Shown: in pieces, positions 1-7,628 of the stretch
Layout: every line of letters starts with the position of its first letter
How positions within the stretch are numbered: position 1 is the stretch's first letter
Assembly: GCA_026005175.1 (NCBI GenBank)
Contig: BPKO01000008.1
Coordinates: 108,553 to 172,552 of the forward strand
Length of the DNA stretch: 64,000 nucleotides
From: Candidatus Tectimicrobiota bacterium
GTDB lineage: Bacteria; Tectomicrobia; Entotheonellia; Entotheonellales; Entotheonellaceae
Reading direction: 5' to 3'
Translations under genes and position numbers: made by a program
Notes under the pieces: generated by a model
What the model was told of the DNA's origin: nothing
What the model saw: the letters and a program-made list of their open reading frames with translations, nothing else
The model's database searches: none

Positions 1-1
1 C

Positions 2-514
2 CTCTACGGCCCCAGTCCCTTGCCGGAGAGCCCGCAGGCCTATGCCGCCACCGAAGCCTGCCCCTGGCGCGGGCGGGTGCTGGCCGGCGAGGTGCACGAC
101 GAGAACGCCTGGGCCCTTGGCGGGGTGGCCGGCCATGCCGGGCTCTTTGCCACCGCTGCGGATCTGTGGCGCTTTGCCACGGCGCTGCTGGAAGCGGCGG
201 CGGGACGCCACGACTGGCTCCCTGCGCCTCTGGTGCGGCTGAGCTGGCAGCGCCAGGCCCCAGGCAGCACGCGGGCCCTGGGCTGGGATACCCCCAGCCC
301 AGGGCAGAGCAGCGCCGGGGAGCTTTTCTCGCCGCAGAGCGTTGGGCACCTGGGCTTTACCGGTTGCAGCCTGTGGCTCGACCCCTGCCGCGGCGTCAGC
401 GTGGTCCTGTGCACCAACCGCGTGCATCCCCACCGCCAAAACCCTGTCCTTGCGCACCTGCGCCCCCAGGTGCACAACCTGGTGATGCGCGCCTTGGGAG
501 TCTCTGCCCCATGA
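2..514 (+). CDS. Beta-lactamase-like serine hydrolase, C-terminal part (cut by window start)
   Basis: The reading frame is open from the first bases, so the N-terminal half with the expected SxxK nucleophile lies outside the window. The visible 170 residues match the C-terminal part of class C beta-lactamase/penicillin-binding-protein-like esterases: a glycine-rich segment (GGVAGHAGLFATAADLWRF) and a GHLGFTG stretch where the KTG-type box falls. These enzymes act on beta-lactam-like, peptidoglycan or ester substrates, usually in the periplasm. The stop overlaps the ATG of mpl (ATGA), so the two are translationally coupled; a shared role in murein turnover is inferred from that. Exact substrate unknown. 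Confidence 0.75.
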   Translation, partial: LYGPSPLPESPQAYAATEACPWRGRVLAGEVHDENAWALGGVAGHAGLFATAADLWRFATALLEAAAGRHDWLPAPLVRLSWQRQAPGSTRALGWDTPSPGQSSAGELFSPQSVGHLGFTGCSLWLDPCRGVSVVLCTNRVHPHRQNPVLAHLRPQVHNLVMRALGVSAP

Positions 515-1929
515 TGCCACGCCACGTGCATCTCATTGCCTGCGGTGGCACCGGCATGGGCAGCCTCGCCGGCATGTTCAAAGCCTGCGGGTGCCACGTC
601 ACGGGCTCGGACCAGGCCATTTATCCGCCCATGTCCGAGCAGCTGCAAGCCTGGGGCGTCCACGTTTTTGAAGGCTTCGATCCGCAGCACCTCGAGCCGC
701 GCCCGGACCTGGTGATCGTGGGCAACGCCGTGCGGCGCGACAACCCTGAAGCGGTGGCGGCGCAGCAGGCCGGCCTGCCGATCATGTCGTTTCCGCAGGC
801 GCTGGCCCACTTCTTCATCCAAGAGCGCCACGCCGTGGTGGTGGCCGGCACGCACGGCAAGAGCACCACCACCGCCCTTATCGCCTGGCTGCTCTGCCAT
901 GCCGGCTACGACCCCGGCGTCTTCGTGGGCGCGGTGATGCGCAACTTCGACCGCACCTTTCGGCTGGGTGCCGGCCCCTACTTCGTCGTGGAAGGCGACG
1001 AGTACGACAGCGCTTACTTCGACAAGGGCCCGAAGTTTCTCCACTACCGGCCGCGCACCGCGGTACTCACCTCGCTCGAATTCGACCACGCCGACATTTA
1101 CCGCGACCTTGCCCACCTGGAGGCGGCTTTTGCCCGCTTCCTGCAGTTGCTCCCGCAAGCGGGAGCCCTCTTTGCTTGCAGCGACTTTCCGCGCGTGCGC
1201 GCCCTGCTTGAGCGCACGCCCTTGCGGGCCACGGTGCAGACCTACGGCCTTGCCACCGCGGCCGACTGGCAGGTGCGCGACGTGGCCTACGACCCCGACG
1301 GCACCCGCTTCACCGTCTGCTACCGTGGCGCCGCCGTGGGGCGCTTTTTCAGCCCCCTATACGGCCGGCACAACGTGCAAAACGCCCTGGCCGCCATCGC
1401 CGTGGGCACCCACCTGGGCCTAAAGCCGCCGCAGCTGGCCGCCGCCTTGGCAGGCTTCCAGCACCTCAAGCGGCGCGGCGAGGTGCGCGGGCAAGCGGCT
1501 GGCGTGACCGTCATCGACGACTTTGCCCACCACCCCACGGCGGTGCGGGCCACCCTCGACGCGGTGCGGCAGGCCTTTCCGGCCTCGCGCGTGTGGGCCG
1601 TCTTCGAGCCGCGCACCGCCACCAGCCGGCGGCGCGTCTTCCAGCACGACTACGCCCGCGCCCTGCGCCATGCCGACCGCGTGCTGGTGGCCGAGGTGTA
1701 CCGCAAAGAACAGATCCCCGAAAGCGAGCGCTTCTCCCCCCCGCAGCTGGTGCAGGCCCTGCAAGCCAGCGGGGTGCCCGCCTGGTTCTACGAGCGTACC
1801 GAAGACATCATCTCCCACCTCTGTCGCGAAGCGCGTGCGCCGGACGTCGTCGTCATCATGTCCAACGGGGGATTTGACAACATCCACCAGCGCCTTCTTG
1901 CCGCCTTGGCACGGCGCGTGGCGCCCTGA
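511..1929 (+). CDS. mpl: UDP-N-acetylmuramate:L-Ala-gamma-D-Glu-meso-DAP ligase (Mpl)
   Basis: Mur-ligase family enzyme of 472 residues (E. coli Mpl about 457) that joins recycled murein tripeptide to UDP-MurNAc, an ATP-dependent cytosolic step of peptidoglycan recycling. The N-terminal Rossmann segment (HLIACGGTGMGSLAG) binds the UDP sugar; the ATP P-loop GTHGKSTTT is at residues 113-121; the central domain carries EGDEYDSAYFDK and the C-terminal domain has DDFAHHPTA, which is diagnostic of MurC/Mpl. The Mpl-like GTGMGSLAG and the Mpl-type spacing favour Mpl over MurC. The start ATG overlaps the stop of the preceding hydrolase. Presence of Mpl implies a DAP-containing Gram-negative cell wall. 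Confidence 0.9.
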   Translation: MMPRHVHLIACGGTGMGSLAGMFKACGCHVTGSDQAIYPPMSEQLQAWGVHVFEGFDPQHLEPRPDLVIVGNAVRRDNPEAVAAQQAGLPIMSFPQALAHFFIQERHAVVVAGTHGKSTTTALIAWLLCHAGYDPGVFVGAVMRNFDRTFRLGAGPYFVVEGDEYDSAYFDKGPKFLHYRPRTAVLTSLEFDHADIYRDLAHLEAAFARFLQLLPQAGALFACSDFPRVRALLERTPLRATVQTYGLATAADWQVRDVAYDPDGTRFTVCYRGAAVGRFFSPLYGRHNVQNALAAIAVGTHLGLKPPQLAAALAGFQHLKRRGEVRGQAAGVTVIDDFAHHPTAVRATLDAVRQAFPASRVWAVFEPRTATSRRRVFQHDYARALRHADRVLVAEVYRKEQIPESERFSPPQLVQALQASGVPAWFYERTEDIISHLCREARAPDVVVIMSNGGFDNIHQRLLAALARRVAP

Positions 1930-1930
1930 G

Positions 1931-1971
1931 GCGGTTTTCCCCTGGCCACTCGTCAAGAAAACCGCTATACT
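1931..1971 (+). promoter_or_regulatory. Predicted sigma-70 promoter inside a 9-bp inverted repeat
   Basis: A TGGCCA box (1943-1948) and TATACT (1966-1971) are separated by 17 bp and sit 35 bp before the DUF3047 start. The perfect arms GCGGTTTTC (1931-1939) and GAAAACCGC (1957-1965) enclose the -35 box, and the right arm abuts the -10. The repeat may be a repressor site, or a terminator stem for mpl, since both positions fit. Confidence 0.5.
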
Positions 1972-2005
1972 GCGAAGACATCCAGACTTCTTGAGGTGAG
2001 GCGCC

Positions 2006-2872
2006 ATGAAGAAAAACGGGTACGGTGCGGGTCTTGTCGCGCTCTTGTTGTTCATGCTGAGCCAAACCGGCAAAGCCACGCCAACCGCTTATGTGCTGCG
2101 CTTTTCCGATGTTCCGGCGCTGCAGCAGGCGGCCAATTCCCATCACGCCTATGTCTATACCCCTCTTGACGAGCCTGAAGCGCCGGCAGCGCCGGCGGTG
2201 GACTGGCTCAAGGCACAAGGCTGGAAGCAGGTCTGGCCCCTGCTTCACCCTACCGACAAGTTCCTGACGTTTGCCGGCCCCCACACGCAGCGCTACTTAC
2301 GCATTGCCACGGAAGACAACTACTACATCTGGACACGCCGTCTCGAAGTCGACCCGCAGCAGCTGCCCATTTTGGAGCTCACCTGGGGGGTAGAGCGCTT
2401 TCCTACCGGAGCGGCCCTCGACCTCTACCGGGCCAACGACCGCGCCCTGGCGGTGCTCGTTTTCTTCGGGGAGAAGGTGTCCGCTGGCGGCGTCCTCATC
2501 CCCAACGTCCCTCGCGGGCTGGCCTTTTTCTGGGGGGAAACGGAAACCGTCGGCGCCACGTACACCTGCGTACCGGCGCGCAACGGCCCGGCCGAAGTGC
2601 GCATGCAGTGCAAGTATCCCCACGTCAAGTACATTGCCCTGCGCCGCGGCGAGGCTGGAACCGTGCACACCGACCGCGTCGACCTCGTGGCCTTGTTCAA
2701 GCAGCACTTTCCGGACTACTGGCAGCAGCACCGCCGCGTGCCGCCGGTGGTGGCGGTGAGCTTCGAAGCCGGCTCCAACCAGACCCACAGCGCTTCGCTT
2801 GCCCGCCTCTACGCGCTGGTCTTCAAGCCAGCGGGGGCGCCGCTGTTGCAGCCGGCGGCAGGGTCGCGCTAA
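2006..2872 (+). CDS. DUF3047 family secreted protein
   Basis: 288 residues. A typical signal peptide occupies about residues 1-24 (KK, hydrophobic core, small residues before the cut), so the product should be periplasmic. The central part shows the DUF3047 pattern: YIWTRRLEVDP, a W-rich strand, then DRALAVLVFF, followed by VPRGLAFFWGETE and a C-terminal DRVDLVALFKQHF segment. The molecular function of DUF3047 is not known. The gene has its own predicted promoter and is followed by 77 bp before the HlyD-like gene. Family assignment comes from motif memory and not from a search. Confidence 0.65.
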   Translation: MKKNGYGAGLVALLLFMLSQTGKATPTAYVLRFSDVPALQQAANSHHAYVYTPLDEPEAPAAPAVDWLKAQGWKQVWPLLHPTDKFLTFAGPHTQRYLRIATEDNYYIWTRRLEVDPQQLPILELTWGVERFPTGAALDLYRANDRALAVLVFFGEKVSAGGVLIPNVPRGLAFFWGETETVGATYTCVPARNGPAEVRMQCKYPHVKYIALRRGEAGTVHTDRVDLVALFKQHFPDYWQQHRRVPPVVAVSFEAGSNQTHSASLARLYALVFKPAGAPLLQPAAGSR

Positions 2873-2949
2873 GCGGGCTGGTAAGGCAAGCGCACGCCCG
2901 CTACAATAGCCCTGTCGTGGCGCCCCCCTGGAGATAAGGACGCTGGGCC

Positions 2950-4272
2950 ATGAGCGCGGACACCTCTTCTCTAGCAGACACGTCCTCCACCCTGGTCCAG
3001 CGGCGTGCCAAGCACTGGCGTCTGCTCGCGCCTCTTTTGGCGGCGGCCCTTGTGGGACTGGGCTACTGGGGCCTGCGGTGGTGGTGGTACACGCTCCATC
3101 ACGTCTCCACGGACGATGCCCGCGTCAAGGGGCGCCTCATCACCCTCAGCGCCCAGGTCCCAGGACGACTGGTGGTGCTGAGCGTGGAAGAAGGCCAGCG
3201 CGTGCGGCAGGGCGAGCTGATCGCCCGCCTGCAGCCCGACGAGTACGAAGCGCAGGTTGCGCTGCACGCGGCCGCCTTGGAAGCGGCCAGGAGCCAGCTG
3301 GCCAGCGCCGAAGCCGAACTGGAGCTGGCCCGCACCACGGCCATCGGCGCCGTCGAGCGCTCCGACGCCGCGCTGGGAATTTCGCTCAGCCAGCTGGCAG
3401 AGGCAGAAAAAGCGGCGGCGCTCGAGGCCGAGCGAGTCAAAGCCTCCTTGCGCGAGAAAGAGGCCGCGGTGGAAGAAGCCAAAGCGCGGCTCAGCGGCGC
3501 CAAGGCGACGCTCGACAAAGCCGCCGTCGACCTCGAGCGCGCCCGGCGCCTGTTTGCAGACGGCGTCATCGCCGCGCAGCAGCGCGATCAGGCTGCTGCC
3601 GCATACGACTTGGCCCTCGCCCAGTACCAGTCGGCCCAGGAAGCCCTCAACAAGAGCCAGGCCCTGCTGGCCATGGCGCAAGCCGAAAGCCGCCGGGTGC
3701 AGCTCTTGCTCGACAACGTGCGGACCCGTCAGCGCCAGGTGCTCGAGTCCGAGGCTCTCAAAAAGCTCGCCAGCGCCGAGTGGCAGCGGGTGCGCAAGCA
3801 GGAAGAGGTGGTCAAGCACCTGCAGGCCAAGGTGCAGGAAGCCGAGGCAAGGCTCGCGCTGGCCCGCCTGCGCCTGGCCGAGACCACCCTCACCAGCCCC
3901 GTCGACGGGGTGGTCAGCCAAGTCATCGCCGATGCCGGTGAGTACGTGCAACCCGGACAACCCATCGTTATCGTCCACGACCCGCGTGACGTGTGGATCG
4001 AAGCCAACATCGAAGAAACCCACATCCGCAAGGTGCGCGTGGGGCAGCCGGTGGAGATCGCCGTGGATGCCTATCCTGATCGCACCTTTCACGGCACGGT
4101 GGCCCAAATCGGCACGGCCACGCGCTCGGAGTTTGCCCTGATTCCGGTCGGCAGCGCTTCGGCCCACTTCATCAAAGTCACGCAGCGGATCCCGGTGCGC
4201 ATCGCCGTGGCCAACCCCGAAGGGCTGCTCAAGCCGGGCATGATGGTGGTGGTCGGCATCCGGGTCAAATAG
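2950..4272 (+). CDS. HlyD/EmrA-type membrane fusion (periplasmic adaptor) protein
   Basis: 440 residues: one N-terminal membrane segment (about 25-46), a lipoyl-like half domain starting at VSTDDARVKG and passing through VPGRLVVLSVEEGQRVRQG, a very long Ala/Glu/Leu-rich coiled coil (about 95-310), the second lipoyl half (SPVDGVVSQVIADAGEYVQPGQ) and a beta-barrel domain. Such adaptors bridge an inner-membrane MFS, ABC or RND pump to an outer-membrane channel. The family layout matches EmrA/HlyD. Unusually, no transporter or TolC gene is adjacent; the next gene is on the other strand. A weak promoter (TACAAT at 2902-2907) precedes the gene. Confidence 0.88.
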   Translation: MSADTSSLADTSSTLVQRRAKHWRLLAPLLAAALVGLGYWGLRWWWYTLHHVSTDDARVKGRLITLSAQVPGRLVVLSVEEGQRVRQGELIARLQPDEYEAQVALHAAALEAARSQLASAEAELELARTTAIGAVERSDAALGISLSQLAEAEKAAALEAERVKASLREKEAAVEEAKARLSGAKATLDKAAVDLERARRLFADGVIAAQQRDQAAAAYDLALAQYQSAQEALNKSQALLAMAQAESRRVQLLLDNVRTRQRQVLESEALKKLASAEWQRVRKQEEVVKHLQAKVQEAEARLALARLRLAETTLTSPVDGVVSQVIADAGEYVQPGQPIVIVHDPRDVWIEANIEETHIRKVRVGQPVEIAVDAYPDRTFHGTVAQIGTATRSEFALIPVGSASAHFIKVTQRIPVRIAVANPEGLLKPGMMVVVGIRVK

Positions 4273-4282
4273 CCACTCGGGC

Positions 4283-4648
4283 TTAGCGGGACGAGGGCTC
4301 CTGGAGCGGAGGCCACCAGCGATAGCGTGCCAGATCGATGCGGCCCTGGAGGTCAAAGACCACCCCTTCCGCTTCCAGGCGCAGGCGCTGCAACAGCGGA
4401 CTTTCTGGAGGGAAGCGGGGGCTGATCTGCCCGCGGTGGTTGATGACGCGGTGCCAGGGCACATCGCTGGCGCCGCGCAGGGCGCGCAGCGCATAGCCGA
4501 CGGCACGGGCGGCATGCGGGCTGCCCAGCAGGGCCGCCACTTGCCCGTACGTCACCACCTTGCCCCGCGGTACCTGACGCACCAGGGCGTAGACCCGCTG
4601 GTAGAAGTTGGCAGATTCCTGTGGAGACTTATGGTCTGGCGATTGCAT
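4283..4648 (-). CDS. Alkyltransferase-like protein (Atl, MGMT family)
   Basis: 121 residues, the size of the DNA-binding domain of O6-alkylguanine-DNA alkyltransferase. The HTH part (VPRGKVVTYGQVAALLGSP and ARAVGYALRAL) is well kept, but the acceptor motif PCHR is PWHR (residues 64-67): Cys is replaced by Trp. This is the mark of alkyltransferase-like proteins, which bind O6-alkylguanine without repairing it and pass the lesion to nucleotide excision repair. It converges tail-to-tail with the HlyD gene and is divergent from the PmbA-like gene. Role in damage recognition follows from the family. Confidence 0.88.
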   Translation of the reverse strand: MQSPDHKSPQESANFYQRVYALVRQVPRGKVVTYGQVAALLGSPHAARAVGYALRALRGASDVPWHRVINHRGQISPRFPPESPLLQRLRLEAEGVVFDLQGRIDLARYRWWPPLQEPSSR

Positions 4649-4821
4649 TTACCTTCCCTGCGGTGCCTGCGCAGCGCCGCAGGCGCACGGTCCAGCCCTA
4701 ACCCGTTGGCAAAAGACGTCTGCCCGCCGGCCGCCGCGGGCAGCCACGCCGTGGCGTTTTCTATCACAAGGGAGACGCGGCGGGCAAGCGCGTCTTGCCA
4801 CTCCCGGAGCGAGGAATTCTG

Positions 4822-6264
4822 ATGGAGCTGTACGAACTGCGGCAGCACGTTGAGCTTGCCCTGGACCTTCTGGCCGCCGAACCCGGCATCGTGGAAGCCG
4901 AGGTGTGTGCTTCCTGGTGCACCTGGCACCAGGTCGCCATCGCCTACGACGCCGACCGCCCCGGCGAAGCCCTTGCCGCACCTTGCACCACGCCCACATA
5001 CGGCATCGGCATGCTGGTGGTCGTCGCGCCTGGACAGCGGGTGGGCTTTGGCTACGACAGCGACGACCTGTCACCCGAGGCCATTCGCTTTGCCCTGGAG
5101 CGGGCGCGAGAAAACGCCATGCCCGACCCTGACTTCGTCGGCCTGGCGCGGCCGCTGGCGCCCGTCCCCCCGCTGCCGGCGTTTTTCGACCCCGAGGTGG
5201 TGGCCCTGGCGCCGGAAGAGCTGGCCAGCTTGGCGGCCGATGCCCTGCACGGCGCACTCTCTGCTTGTCAGGAGGCCGGCTACACCACGGGGGTGGCGGT
5301 CAGCGGCACCCTGGAGAGCCGCACCACCCACCTGGTGGTGGGCAACACCCACGGGCTCCTCCAGGGGGAAACCACCACCGCCGTGCTGGGAAGCCTCTCC
5401 GTGGCGCTGCGCCGCGATCAAGTCCACGGCACCGACAGCCGTGGCACCACCCATCTGCAAGATTTTGCCGCTGCCGAGCTCGGCCGTGAAGCAGCACAGC
5501 GGGCCCTCCTTACCCGGGGGGGCGTGACGCTTCCTGCCGGCAGCTACCCGGTGATCTTTGGCCCCCGTGCCGTTGCCGACCTGCTGCAAGACCTGGTGCT
5601 GCCCGCCCTCAGCCTCGACACCGTGGCGGCCGGCACCAGCCCGTGGGGCACTTGCTTGGGACAGCAAGTGGCCGCGCCGCTGCTCTTCCTTGTCGACGAC
5701 GGCCGCCAGCCGCGCCTGCTCGGCAGCCACGCCATCACCGGCGAAGGCCTGCCCACCGGTCGCACCGCTCTCCTTGAGGCCGGTCGCCTGGTGGGCTTTC
5801 TGGCCGATGTCTACCACGCCCAGAAGCTGGCGCCGCGCCTGGATACCCTTCCCCCCCGCAACGGCATGCGCTTTGCCACCGATGGCGCCAGCTTCCGCAT
5901 GCGCCCGGGCATCTTCCCTACCAACGTCTTGGTGAGCGGCGAAGGCGCCGTGGCCCCAGAAGCGCTGCTGGCTGCGGTGCGCGACGGCATTTACGTCGAT
6001 TCGCTGTGGGCCACGCAGCCCCGGGGCGAGCTCCGCAGCGGGCGCTTCACCGCCACGGTCATCGGACCCTCGTTCCACATCCGGCAAGGCAAGCGCCAGC
6101 GCCCCTTGCGGCCCGGCACCCTGCGCCTGGAAGACGACTTCTGCGACTTGCTGCGGCGCCTCGACGGCCTCTCCACTGCCACCCTCGCGGTGCCTTTGGC
6201 CACCGGCCATTCTCTGGTGGTGGCGCCCGAACTGCGCTGCCCGTTTGCCCGCTTTACGGCGTAG
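4822..6264 (+). CDS. TldD/PmbA family protein (PmbA-type)
   Basis: 480 residues from the ATG with a GAGG box 7 bp upstream; an in-frame start 27 bp earlier is less well placed. TldD/PmbA proteins form heterodimeric proteases that process modified peptides in the cytosol. The sequence follows PmbA: an N-terminal domain with GIGMLVVVAPGQRVGFGYDS, the middle strand YPVIFGPRAVADLLQDL, and a C-terminal GFLADVYHAQKL region. The zinc-binding HExxxH of TldD is absent, as in PmbA-type subunits. No TldD partner is next to it, so its partner, if any, is outside the window. The last 11 bp overlap the convergent trmJ gene. Confidence 0.8.
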   Translation: MELYELRQHVELALDLLAAEPGIVEAEVCASWCTWHQVAIAYDADRPGEALAAPCTTPTYGIGMLVVVAPGQRVGFGYDSDDLSPEAIRFALERARENAMPDPDFVGLARPLAPVPPLPAFFDPEVVALAPEELASLAADALHGALSACQEAGYTTGVAVSGTLESRTTHLVVGNTHGLLQGETTTAVLGSLSVALRRDQVHGTDSRGTTHLQDFAAAELGREAAQRALLTRGGVTLPAGSYPVIFGPRAVADLLQDLVLPALSLDTVAAGTSPWGTCLGQQVAAPLLFLVDDGRQPRLLGSHAITGEGLPTGRTALLEAGRLVGFLADVYHAQKLAPRLDTLPPRNGMRFATDGASFRMRPGIFPTNVLVSGEGAVAPEALLAAVRDGIYVDSLWATQPRGELRSGRFTATVIGPSFHIRQGKRQRPLRPGTLRLEDDFCDLLRRLDGLSTATLAVPLATGHSLVVAPELRCPFARFTA

Positions 6265-7036
6265 TCTCCCCCTCAGCCACCGGGGGATCCGGCGCCTCCC
6301 CGGGGTGCTGCAGGGCCCAGGCCAGCTGGCGGGCGATCCCCCGCAAGAGGGCCACGTCGCGGCGCTCCAGCCCGGCGCGGTCGAAGATGCGGCGCAGGCC
6401 CTCGAGCACGCGCGTCACGGCAGCGTCGCCGGCAAAGCCACGAATGGCCAGCGTCTGGCGCACGTGTTCGTACATGGCCGTCACCTCTGCCAGCGGGGCC
6501 AGCGCTGGCGGCGGCAGCGGCGGTGGCGGGGCGCTCGCCAGCAGGATCTCGTAACAGACGATGAGCACGGCCTGCGCCAGATTGAGCGAGGTGGCGGCCG
6601 GCACGGTGGGAATGGTGAGCAGCTCGTGGCAGAGATCGAGTTCGGCACGGGTGAGGCCGCTGTCTTCGGGACCAAACAGCACGCCGACGCGGTGCTGCTG
6701 GGTCAAGGCGGGGAGCTTCTGGGCCCACTGGCGCGGCGCAAGGGGAGGATGGCGGAAGTGGCGGCGGCGTGCCGAGGTGCCCACCAGCCAGTGGCAGTCT
6801 GCCACGGCCTCTTCAAGGGTGGCGCACACGCGGGCCTGCTGCAAGAGCCCTTGGGCGTCGCAGGCCATCATGCGCGCTTCGGGATGCGGGAAGCGCTCGG
6901 GGGCTACCAGCACCAAGTGGCGCAGTCCCATGTTGTGCATGGCCCGGGCCACCGCGCCGATGTTGCCGGGGCTCTGCGGCCGCACCAGGACGATGCGCAC
7001 CTGCTCGCTGCGCACTCTGGCGAAAGGCTTTGACAT
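6254..7036 (-). CDS. trmJ: SPOUT tRNA 2'-O-methyltransferase (TrmJ-type)
   Basis: 260 residues. SpoU/TrmH-family knot signatures are visible: RIVLVRPQSPGNIGAVARAM near the N-terminus, GVLFGPEDSGLTRAEL (SAM-binding loop) and IPTVPAATSLNLAQAV (knot). The NIGA and FGPEDSGLT motifs together with a C-terminal extension suit TrmJ, which methylates position 32 of tRNAs with SAM. It reads away from the coiled-coil gene, and a TATAAC -10-like box lies on the minus strand at 7056-7061, 20 bp upstream. Target residue is inferred from the family. Confidence 0.82.
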   Translation of the reverse strand: MSKPFARVRSEQVRIVLVRPQSPGNIGAVARAMHNMGLRHLVLVAPERFPHPEARMMACDAQGLLQQARVCATLEEAVADCHWLVGTSARRRHFRHPPLAPRQWAQKLPALTQQHRVGVLFGPEDSGLTRAELDLCHELLTIPTVPAATSLNLAQAVLIVCYEILLASAPPPPLPPPALAPLAEVTAMYEHVRQTLAIRGFAGDAAVTRVLEGLRRIFDRAGLERRDVALLRGIARQLAWALQHPGEAPDPPVAEGETTP

Positions 7037-7163
7037 GCCTCGGTCCTTTCGCTACGTTATAACGCGTTGCCTGGGCCGTTGAGGGAGCACCCCGTGACCT
7101 GCACCCGCCTCTCCCGGAGCCGAACCTGCCGCCCGTGCGGCGCGGCGTCCCGCCCCGGACGCC

Positions 7164-7607
7164 ATGGTGCAGGCGTTTGCCGAGCTGCGCGAAACCTTGC
7201 AGCACGACCTGCACGAGCAGTTCCGCTCCCTGGAGCAGCAGCTTCAGCGCGACGGCCAGCGGCAGCGCGAGCGGCTCGACGCCGAGCTGCACAAGGTCCG
7301 GCAGCAGCTGGCCACCCTGGAACAGGAGACCCTGCGCCAGCAGCAAGCGCTGCGCGCCACGCTCCACGAAACCCTGGAGCGGCTGCGCAAAGAAGTGACC
7401 GAGGCGCTCCAGCGCCTGGCCCAGGACGTGGGCAGCGCTTTGCAGCAGGCCGACACGCAGGCACAGCGGGCTCTTGAAGCCCTGCGCAACGAGGTGCTGC
7501 GCATGTTCCTGGAGCGCGACGCCACCACGCTACGCCGCCACGAGCTTGCCGAGCAGCTCATCGCCCTGGGCAAGCAGCTGCAGGCCACCGCTTCGGACGA
7601 CGCATAG
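7164..7607 (+). CDS. Small coiled-coil protein of unknown function
   Basis: 147 residues, almost entirely charged and amphipathic, with heptad-like spacing of Leu and repeated Gln/Arg/Glu clusters from residue 5 to 140; no signal peptide or membrane segment. It looks like one long alpha-helical coiled coil. I do not recognise a family. The ribosome binding site before this ATG is weak, so the true start may differ. It ends 21 bp from the convergent sigma-54 regulator gene. Structural, nucleoid or phage-shock-like roles are possible, but nothing in the sequence decides. Confidence 0.55.
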   Translation: MVQAFAELRETLQHDLHEQFRSLEQQLQRDGQRQRERLDAELHKVRQQLATLEQETLRQQQALRATLHETLERLRKEVTEALQRLAQDVGSALQQADTQAQRALEALRNEVLRMFLERDATTLRRHELAEQLIALGKQLQATASDDA

Positions 7608-7628
7608 CCCTTCTCTCCCTGCTGCAAC

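Noticed and set aside
40-1158. Minus-strand frame of 372 codons over mpl
   Set aside because: Antisense shadow of the mpl frame with no ribosome binding site or recognisable domain.
6254-6264. Overlap of the PmbA-like and trmJ genes as a sign of misannotation
   Set aside because: An 11-bp convergent overlap is common in dense genomes, and both C-termini look complete.
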